A DNA stretch of 5,097 nt from Chloroflexota bacterium (lineage in GTDB: Bacteria > Chloroflexota > Limnocylindria > QHBO01): positions 1 to 5,097 of the forward strand of contig VBJP01000126.1 of the NCBI GenBank assembly GCA_005880165.1, written 5' to 3'. A model generated the notes under the pieces. It was not told the DNA's origin, ran no database searches, and saw only the letters and a program-made list of their open reading frames with translations. How positions within the stretch are numbered: position 1 is the stretch's first letter; each line of letters begins with the position of its first letter. A program made the translations under genes and the position numbers. Below are positions 1 through 5,097 of the stretch, one piece after another.

Positions 1-480
1 GTCTTCCAGCGCTTCAATCTGTTCCCCCATTTCACGGCGCTCGAGAACATCATCGAGGCGCCCATTCGCGTGCGGGGCGTTGGGGAGGCGGAGGCCCGCA
101 CCACCGGCGAGGCTCTCCTGGAGCGGGTGGGCCTGGCGATGAAGCGCGACGCCTACCCAGCGCAGCTCTCCGGCGGGCAGCAGCAGCGCGTGGCGATCGC
201 ACGCGCGCTGGCCATGAAGCCGGCCCTGATGCTCTTCGACGAGCCGACCTCCGCGCTCGATCCCGAGATGATCGGTGAGGTGCTCGACGTCATGGAGGAG
301 CTCGCCCACGAAGGGATGACGATGATCGTCGTCAGCCACGAGATGGGGTTTGCGCGGGAGGCGGCGGATCGCGTCGTGTTCATCGACGACGGCCTGGTCC
401 TGGAGGAAGGCGAGCCGGCAACCCTGTTCGACAGCCCCCAGAACCCACGGACCAAAGAGTTCCTCTCCAAGATCCTGTAG
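1..480 (+). CDS. Polar amino-acid ABC transporter ATP-binding protein, 3' part only (5' end outside window)
   Basis: This is the nucleotide-binding subunit of a polar amino-acid importer (GlnQ/HisP/ArtP class). On the inner face of the membrane such subunits hydrolyse ATP to drive uptake through a permease fed by a substrate-binding protein. The reading frame is open from base 1, so the gene starts upstream. The 159 visible residues begin inside the Q-loop (VFQRFNLFPH, Gln3). They continue with the ABC signature LSGGQ (56-60), Walker B MLFDEP with catalytic Glu81, the D-loop SALD (84-87) and the switch histidine His113 in VVSHEMGFA. The C-terminus, NPRTKEFLSKIL, is typical of the amino-acid subfamily. 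Family members are about 240-250 residues, so roughly 85 N-terminal residues, including Walker A, are missing because of the window edge and not through gene decay. The family call is strong. The substrate (glutamine, arginine, cystine or another) cannot be read from the ATPase. Partner genes should lie upstream. Confidence 0.95.
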   Translation, partial: VFQRFNLFPHFTALENIIEAPIRVRGVGEAEARTTGEALLERVGLAMKRDAYPAQLSGGQQQRVAIARALAMKPALMLFDEPTSALDPEMIGEVLDVMEELAHEGMTMIVVSHEMGFAREAADRVVFIDDGLVLEEGEPATLFDSPQNPRTKEFLSKIL

Positions 481-518
481 TCGTTTCTGGACCGATAGAC
501 CGATGGACCTGCAGCGGG
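481..518. other. Convergent intergenic spacer without a clear terminator
   Basis: These 38 bp separate the stop codon of the ABC ATPase (+) from the stop codon of the small minus-strand gene. Both transcription units must end here or run into each other. I see no strong GC stem followed by a T-run on either strand. The best pairing is a 4-bp GACC/GGTC stem near 506-519, too weak to call an intrinsic terminator. Termination may be Rho-dependent, or the two 3' ends may overlap. Confidence 0.6.
490..509. repeat. Short 8-bp tandem repeat, about 2.5 copies
   Basis: GACCGATA (490-497) is followed directly by GACCGATG (498-505) and then GACC (506-509). It lies wholly in the convergent spacer. It is a small slippage-type repeat with no visible link to a known element. 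Confidence 0.5.
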
Positions 519-998
519 TCAGGGGCGCTTGAGCCCGTACACCTGGGCGCGCGGGAGGCGCGCCGCCTCGTCCTGCGTGCGGACGTGCTCCTTCGCAATC
601 TTCAGCGCGACGGGAACCTCTTTCGGCTTGCCGCCCTCGTAGTCGATAAGCCAGCGGAGGCCCTTCTCGGTCAGCTCGGCGCCGCCCGCTGCGCCCGGCT
701 CGATGAACGGCGCGACCACCATCCGGCGCCGATGCAACCGTTCCACGGCCAGCTGCACGGTGAACGGATCCGCGCCGATCTCGGCGGCGAGCGGCGTCAG
801 GTCCAAAGCCTCGTTGGGCGAACGGCGCAGGAACCGAAGGATGGCGACATCCAGCTCCTGGTTGCTCAGCTTCGGCGCGGCGCGGCCCTCTGGCTGTCCG
901 GAAGAGGCAGCCTTGCGATCGGCCGGCTCGGTGCTCTCAGGGGTCAGGGGTGCGCCCGATGGAGGTGGGGCGTCCGTTCTGGCGCGGCGGCGCGTCAT
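519..998 (-). CDS. Hypothetical protein with winged-helix-like core, downstream of dnaE
   Basis: I do not recognise this 159-residue protein as a named family. Residues 1-43 are rich in Arg, Pro, Ala and Ser and probably disordered; the first residues (MTRRRAR) are basic. Residues 44-120 read like a winged helix-turn-helix: a helix (LSNQELDVAILRFLRR), a short helix (LTPLAAEIG), a likely recognition helix (DPFTVQLAVERLHRRR), a hydrophobic strand with a Gly/Ala turn as the wing (MVVAPFIEPGAAGG), and a closing helix (LTEKGLRWLI). Residues 121-159 form a basic tail. No signal peptide or membrane segment is seen. The ATG at 998 was chosen because it begins 26 nt after the dnaE stop; the frame stays open upstream to 1112, but that would overlap dnaE. 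No Shine-Dalgarno sequence precedes the ATG, so it may depend on coupling to dnaE or on its own weak promoter. DNA binding is inferred from the secondary-structure pattern only. A regulatory or replication-linked role is a guess from position. Confidence 0.75.
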   Translation of the reverse strand: MTRRRARTDAPPPSGAPLTPESTEPADRKAASSGQPEGRAAPKLSNQELDVAILRFLRRSPNEALDLTPLAAEIGADPFTVQLAVERLHRRRMVVAPFIEPGAAGGAELTEKGLRWLIDYEGGKPKEVPVALKIAKEHVRTQDEAARLPRAQVYGLKRP

Positions 999-1007
999 GA
1001 GGGCGCG

Positions 1008-1013
1008 AGGATA
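1008..1013 (-). promoter_or_regulatory. Possible -10-like hexamer before the winged-helix gene
   Basis: Read on the minus strand, TATCCT fits the TAnnnT pattern and ends 9 nt before the ATG at 998, within the 26-nt dnaE-to-gene gap. If used, it would give an mRNA with only a few nucleotides of leader. No matching -35 is apparent, and co-transcription with dnaE is at least as likely. Confidence 0.2.
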
Positions 1014-1024
1014 GCAGCCAGCAC

Positions 1025-4000
1025 TCAGGGCTCGCCGTGCGACAGTCGGAGCTCCACGGCGACCGGCAGCTCCGCCGCGCGGCGCACGCCCTCCGCCAAG
1101 CGGTCGTCCCACGCAACGCGCTCCGGCAGGCGGATCTGTCGGGTCGCGCCGGCCACCGCGACCTGGAGCAGGACGGCGAGGGGACCGGGGCGCCCGCGCA
1201 GGTATTGCGTCACCGATTCGATCGCCGGCAGGAGACGCTCGATCGGCGCGCCGGGCTCGAAGACCACTTCGACGCTTGCCGCGGCGCCGGCCGGCGCGGC
1301 CTGGATCGGTACGGCGTCGCGTGGCGCCGGCGGCTCGTCGGCCGCTTCGGGCATGGAACGCTCGCCGTCCGCCGCCGTCACCGCGGGGGTTGCCACGGGC
1401 GGCGTCGCGGCGCGAGCCTTGATGGGGCTGACCCGCACGGGCGCCTCCGAACCTGAGGAGTCCGGAGGTCCGGCGCTGACGCTGACAGCTGCGGCGACGG
1501 GCACGGCGGCCACGGGCACGGCGGCCACGGCCGGCTCGGCGACGGGCACCGCGGCGGTATTCACAACGGCAGGCTGCGGCGGGTTCCAGGCGGCGCGCCG
1601 CTCGTCGGCGGGGCTGCCACCACCGTTGCCACCCGGGTAGCCATTCCCCCCGGGCCGGCTCGTCCCGTAAGGCCCGCGACCACGCCCCCGGAGCAGGCGA
1701 TCGCGCTCCGCGGAGAACGCCACGGGTCCCATGCCGACCGCGTCGTCCCAGGCGTGCACGACCTCGCAGAGCAGCTTGGCCTCGTCGTCGCGGTGATCGA
1801 CGCGGCCACTAACCAGCACGACGGCGTCGTCCGACCAGGCGTTGGCGGTTTCCTGGAACACCTTGGGGAAGACCACCACCTCCACCGTGCCCTGCAGGTC
1901 CTCAAGATTCGCGACCAGCATCGTCGAGCCGGCCCGCGTGATCACTCGGCGCACCCCCTGCAGGATCCCGCCCAGCGTTACCTTGGCCTGGTCCTGCTCC
2001 TCCGCGAGGTCGCCCGTGTAGGCGGTCACGTACTCAGGCAGCTCATCGGCGATCTCCCCCAGCGGGTGCTCGGTCAGGTAGAGCCCCAGCAGCTCCTTCT
2101 CCCAGCGCAGGCGCTCTCGACGCGGAACCTCATCCTCCAGGACCGATGGCGCGCCCTCGGCCTCGGCCCCAGCCCCCGCCTCGGCTCCGATGGGCTGCGG
2201 CGGCTCCGCTGGCGCCGCGAACAGGTCGAAGAGCGTCCCCTGCCCCGCCGCCACGTCGCGCTGGTGCCGTGCGCCCATCTCGAGCGCCGTGTCCAGGCGC
2301 ATCAGCAGCGTGCCGGCGCCCCCCAGCGACCGCATCGCGCCCGCGCGAATCAATGACTCGAGCACCCGCTTGTTGACCGTTCGCAGGTCCACGCGCCGGC
2401 AGAGATCGTCCAGCGATCGGAACGCACCCGCCTCATCGGAGATCTCAGAACGTCCCTCCCGGGCGGCGATGATCGCCTCGATGGCGCCCTCCCCCACGTT
2501 CTTCACCGCGACCAGGCCAAAGCGGATCGCCTCGGGCGCGCCGGCGCCATCGGTCTCGACCGTGAAGAGGGTATGCGAGCTCTGCACGTCCGGCGGCCGC
2601 ACGTCGATCCCCAGTCGGCGGCATTCCGCGACCACCGCCGCCACCTTCTCCGCGCGTTCGCGGAAACCGTTCAGCGACGCCGTCATGAACTCGATCGGGT
2701 AGTTCGCCTTGAGGTAGGCCGTCTGGTAGGCGATCAGCCCGTAGCACAGCGCGTGGGCCTTGTTGAACCCGTAGCGGGCGAACGGCTCGAAGGCGGCGAA
2801 CACCTGGTCCACCACGCCCGGCGGAATCCCCTTACGCTTGGCTCCCGCCTTGAACTTGGTCTCGTGCTGGTGGAGGACCTCTTCCTTCTTCTTGCGGATC
2901 GCGTAGCACAGGTTGTCCGCCTCGGGGCCGGTGTAGTCGGCCATGGCGATAGCCGCGGTCATGATGTCTTCCTGGTAGACGAAGATCCCGTAGCTGTCCC
3001 GCAGCGCCGGCTCGAGCGAAGGGTGCAGGTACGTCACCGGCTCCTCGCCATGCTTGCGACGGATGTAGGCCGGGATGTTGGCCATCGGACCTGGGCGGAA
3101 GAGGGCCACCATGGCGGCCAGGTCCCGCACCTCGGTGGGTTTCAGGTCCTTGACGTAGCGGCGCATGCCCGCGCCCTCGAGCTGGAAGACGCCGGTCGTC
3201 TCGCCGGTCGAGAGCAGCTCGAAGGTCTTCGCGTCGTCGAGCGGCAGTGAATCCACATCGATCCGCACGCCCCGGTGCTTCTCGATCAGCTCGACCGCGT
3301 CGGCGAGGATCGTCAGGTTGATCAGCCCCAGGAAGTCGAACTTGAGCAGTCCCAGCGCCTCGCAGGCGTGCATCTCGAACTGGGTCATGGTCGTTCGACC
3401 ATCCGTCGCCCGCTGCAACGGCATGATCTCGGTCAGCGGCTCCCGCGAGATGACGATCCCGGCAGCGTGCGTGGACGCGTGTCGCGCCACCCCCTCCAGC
3501 TGCTTGGCGATCGTGATCAGCCGGTCGACCCGGTCATCTGCAGCGACCAGCTCGCGCAGCTGCGGCGAGGTCTCCAGCGCGCGGTCGAGCGAGATGTTGA
3601 GCTCGTTGGGGACCGCCTTGGCGACGCGATCCGCCTCCGCGTACGTCAGCCCCATCGCACGACCCGTGTCGCGGATCGCGGCTTTGGCGCCCAACGTCCC
3701 GAAGGTGATGATCTGCGCGACCCGGTCGTCGCCGTACTTGCGCGTGACGTAGTCGATCACCTCGTCCCGCCGCGAGTCCTGAAAGTCAATGTCGATGTCC
3801 GGCATCGTCACGCGGTCCGGGTTCAGGAATCGCTCGAAGGGCAGCCCGTAGGCGAGCGGATCGACCGGGGTGATGCCCAGCGAATAGGTCACGATCGAGC
3901 CGGGGGCGCTCCCCCGGCAGGTGGTCATGATCCCCTGCTCCCGCGCGAATCGCGTGAAGTCGGCCACGATCAGGAAGTACGCCGAGTACCCCATGCGGTC

Positions 4001-5017
4001 GATGATCCCGAGCTCGTAGTCGAGCCGATGGCGCACGGCATCGGTCAGGCGTTCGCCGTAGCGCTCGGCCAGGCCGACCTCGCACGCCTTGCGGAGCCAG
4101 CTCGAGGGAGTCTCGCCATCGGGCACCGGAAAGTCCGGCAGGCGCAGCCGATCGAACTCCAGGCGCAGGTCGACCTGCTCGGCGACCCGCAACGTGTTGT
4201 CCATGGCGTCCGGAAGCTCGCCGCCGAACAGGGCGCGCATCTGCGCGGGCGCCTTGAGGAAGAACTCGTTGGTGTCGAAGCGCATGCGGCCGGGCGTGTC
4301 GACGTTGGTGTTGGTCTGGATGCAGAGCAGGAGGTCGTGCGCGTCGTGCTGCTCGGGCACCGTGTAGTGGGTGTCGTTGGTGGCAAGAAGCGGGATGTTC
4401 TGGCGTCGTGCAAGCTCGACGAGCTGCGGGTGCAGGCGCCGCTGGTCCGTCACCCCGTGGTCCTGGACCTCGATGTAGAAGTTCCCGTCGCCCAGGATGG
4501 ACCGATAGTCGTCGGCGGCCTGCTGGGCGCCCTTCTCGTCACCCTCAGCGAGGCGGCGCAGGACCTCGCCCGAGAGGCATGACGAGGTGCCGATGAGGCC
4601 CTGGTTGTGGGCCGCAAGCAGCTCCTTGTCGATGCGGGGCTTGTACCAGTAGCCGTCGAGATGGGCGCGCGTGATGAGCTCGATGAGGTTGCGGTAACCG
4701 ATCTGATCCTTTGCGAGCAGGATCAGGTGGTAGGGGTTGGTGTCGGCCTTCCCCTCACGACTCTGGTGGCCGCGGGGGGCCACGTAGGTCTCGACGCCGA
4801 TGATCGGCTTGATCCCTGCGGCGGTCGCCGCCTGGTAGAACTCAACTGCTCCGTACAGCGCGCCGTGGTCGGTGAGGGCCAATGCCGGCATGCCCGCCTC
4901 TGCGGCCTGGCGCGTCATCTCTCCCATCCGTGAAAGCCCATCGAGCAGGCTGAACTCGGAGTGCACGTGGAGGTGGACGAAGTTGTCCTCGGGGGCAATC
5001 TGGGGTCGCAGGGTCAC
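1025..5017 (-). CDS. dnaE: DNA polymerase III alpha subunit (replicative polymerase, PHP-type DnaE)
   Basis: This is the catalytic subunit of the replicative polymerase, 1330 residues from the GTG at 5017. The N-terminal PHP domain (about 13-270) carries an apparently complete metal-ligand set: H17, H19, D26, H51, E76, H97, C147, D215 and H217. The polymerase core shows CRGSAPGS (367-374), MPDIDIDF with catalytic D409 and D411, and KFDFLGL with D561. Helix-hairpin-helix motifs lie near 867-895. A clamp-binding motif QGTLF (926-930) and an OB fold (about 1011-1089) follow. Next comes a linker of about 150 residues rich in Gly, Pro, Ala and Val, then a C-terminal domain (about 1249-1330) resembling the tau-interacting region of other alpha subunits. 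Most DnaE proteins are about 1150-1200 residues; the linker explains the excess. I prefer the GTG because it puts 13 residues before FVHLHVHS, as is usual. An in-frame ATG at 5086 would add 23 Arg-rich residues. Neither start has a Shine-Dalgarno site. The winged-helix gene follows 26 nt downstream. Confidence 0.97.
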   Translation of the reverse strand: MTLRPQIAPEDNFVHLHVHSEFSLLDGLSRMGEMTRQAAEAGMPALALTDHGALYGAVEFYQAATAAGIKPIIGVETYVAPRGHQSREGKADTNPYHLILLAKDQIGYRNLIELITRAHLDGYWYKPRIDKELLAAHNQGLIGTSSCLSGEVLRRLAEGDEKGAQQAADDYRSILGDGNFYIEVQDHGVTDQRRLHPQLVELARRQNIPLLATNDTHYTVPEQHDAHDLLLCIQTNTNVDTPGRMRFDTNEFFLKAPAQMRALFGGELPDAMDNTLRVAEQVDLRLEFDRLRLPDFPVPDGETPSSWLRKACEVGLAERYGERLTDAVRHRLDYELGIIDRMGYSAYFLIVADFTRFAREQGIMTTCRGSAPGSIVTYSLGITPVDPLAYGLPFERFLNPDRVTMPDIDIDFQDSRRDEVIDYVTRKYGDDRVAQIITFGTLGAKAAIRDTGRAMGLTYAEADRVAKAVPNELNISLDRALETSPQLRELVAADDRVDRLITIAKQLEGVARHASTHAAGIVISREPLTEIMPLQRATDGRTTMTQFEMHACEALGLLKFDFLGLINLTILADAVELIEKHRGVRIDVDSLPLDDAKTFELLSTGETTGVFQLEGAGMRRYVKDLKPTEVRDLAAMVALFRPGPMANIPAYIRRKHGEEPVTYLHPSLEPALRDSYGIFVYQEDIMTAAIAMADYTGPEADNLCYAIRKKKEEVLHQHETKFKAGAKRKGIPPGVVDQVFAAFEPFARYGFNKAHALCYGLIAYQTAYLKANYPIEFMTASLNGFRERAEKVAAVVAECRRLGIDVRPPDVQSSHTLFTVETDGAGAPEAIRFGLVAVKNVGEGAIEAIIAAREGRSEISDEAGAFRSLDDLCRRVDLRTVNKRVLESLIRAGAMRSLGGAGTLLMRLDTALEMGARHQRDVAAGQGTLFDLFAAPAEPPQPIGAEAGAGAEAEGAPSVLEDEVPRRERLRWEKELLGLYLTEHPLGEIADELPEYVTAYTGDLAEEQDQAKVTLGGILQGVRRVITRAGSTMLVANLEDLQGTVEVVVFPKVFQETANAWSDDAVVLVSGRVDHRDDEAKLLCEVVHAWDDAVGMGPVAFSAERDRLLRGRGRGPYGTSRPGGNGYPGGNGGGSPADERRAAWNPPQPAVVNTAAVPVAEPAVAAVPVAAVPVAAAVSVSAGPPDSSGSEAPVRVSPIKARAATPPVATPAVTAADGERSMPEAADEPPAPRDAVPIQAAPAGAAASVEVVFEPGAPIERLLPAIESVTQYLRGRPGPLAVLLQVAVAGATRQIRLPERVAWDDRLAEGVRRAAELPVAVELRLSHGEP
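1494..1553 (-). repeat. 15-bp tandem repeat in dnaE coding the Val-Pro-Val-Ala-Ala linker
   Basis: Four adjacent 15-bp units lie in frame inside dnaE (1494-1508, 1509-1523, 1524-1538, 1539-1553). Units 1 and 2 differ by one base, as do units 1 and 4; unit 3 is the most diverged. They encode a pentapeptide repeat close to VPVAA at about residues 1156-1175 of the GTG-start protein, within the disordered linker between the OB fold and the C-terminal domain. Copy number could vary between strains by slippage without shifting the frame. Confidence 0.85.
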
Positions 5018-5023
5018 TCGTCG

Positions 5024-5029
5024 ATGGTA
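5024..5029 (-). promoter_or_regulatory. Candidate -10 element for leaderless dnaE transcription
   Basis: Read on the minus strand, TACCAT matches TAnnnT and ends exactly 6 nt before the GTG at 5017. Transcription would then start at or next to the first base of the start codon. This spacing is the known hallmark of leaderless mRNAs in several high-GC phyla, and it fits the absence of a Shine-Dalgarno site. No convincing -35 hexamer is present at 16-18 bp spacing. If right, it also supports the GTG start over the ATG at 5086. Confidence 0.4.
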
Positions 5030-5044
5030 ACTAGGTCTGCGTTC

Positions 5045-5063
5045 TCGGAACGCGCGGTTCCGA
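5045..5063. promoter_or_regulatory. 19-bp perfect dyad upstream of dnaE, possible operator
   Basis: Seven-base arms, TCGGAAC (5045-5051) and GTTCCGA (5057-5063), flank a 5-bp GC centre. The dyad spans about -28 to -46 relative to the GTG at 5017, where an operator would cover the -35 region. A second, overlapping dyad shares one arm: GCGTTC (5039-5044), 3-bp spacer, GAACGC (5048-5053). The GAAC/GTTC half-sites resemble Gram-positive-type LexA boxes (CGAAC-N4-GTTCG), but the spacing and an extra G differ, so the binding protein is unknown. It could also be a chance GC-rich palindrome, or part of a coding extension if translation starts at 5086. Confidence 0.4.
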
Positions 5064-5097
5064 CCGGCGGCTTGGAATCGCTCCATCGAGACCGCCG

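Noticed and set aside
1..480. ABC ATPase considered as a truncated pseudogene
   Set aside because: The frame is intact from the first base to the stop, and all motifs downstream of the Q-loop are present. The missing N-terminus is explained by the window edge.
999..1112. N-terminal extension of the winged-helix protein up to an ATG at 1112
   Set aside because: It would overlap the end of dnaE by 88 bp and adds a Gly/Arg/Ala-rich stretch with no domain. The ATG at 998 fits the operon spacing better.
1494..1553. Regular repeats considered as a CRISPR or regulatory array
   Set aside because: The units are 15 bp, contiguous and without spacers. They are in frame with dnaE and encode a pentapeptide repeat.
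585..1640. Open frame of 351 codons on the plus strand, across the small gene and the dnaE 3' end
   Set aside because: The translation is low-complexity Ala/Arg/Gly/Ser and spans two well-supported genes on the other strand. The Ala/Gly/Thr run at its end is just the complement of the dnaE linker repeat.
1274..1729. Linker in DnaE considered as an intein, a frameshift or an inserted element
   Set aside because: There are no intein splice motifs, terminal repeats or frame change. The frame runs cleanly into a C-terminal domain that resembles other DnaE C-termini.
3275..4582. Long open frame of 435 codons on the plus strand, inside dnaE
   Set aside because: It is antisense to the conserved polymerase and PHP core. 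Its translation is rich in Arg, Val, Gly and Asp with no recognisable motif, which is typical of shadow frames in GC-rich genes.

Overview
The window is a dense stretch of GC-rich bacterial chromosome with three genes and almost no free intergenic DNA. No tRNA, rRNA, CRISPR array, insertion sequence or phage gene was seen. The DnaE sequence style, the very high GC and the lack of Shine-Dalgarno sites before the minus-strand genes would fit a high-GC Chloroflexota-type bacterium. An actinobacterial or other high-GC origin cannot be excluded without a search.

Layout: positions 1-480 (+) hold the last 159 codons of a polar amino-acid ABC transporter ATPase (GlnQ/HisP type), cut by the window edge. 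A 38-bp convergent spacer (481-518) follows. The other two genes are on the minus strand. dnaE, the replicative DNA polymerase III alpha subunit, fills 5017-1025. A small protein of unknown function with a winged-helix-like core (998-519) starts 26 nt after the dnaE stop. Bases 5018-5097 hold the dnaE upstream region, with a possible leaderless promoter and a 19-bp perfect dyad.

Functional picture: dnaE and the small gene probably form one transcription unit. The ATPase belongs to a separate import operon that ends tail-to-tail with it. The DnaE is complete. It has an apparently full set of PHP metal ligands, which suggests built-in proofreading, all three polymerase aspartates, a clamp-binding motif and an OB fold. 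An unusually long, repeat-bearing, probably disordered linker then leads to a conserved-looking C-terminal domain.

No clearly novel system is present. The items most worth a second look are the dnaE-linked winged-helix-like protein, the dyad over the dnaE promoter region and the expanded DnaE linker.
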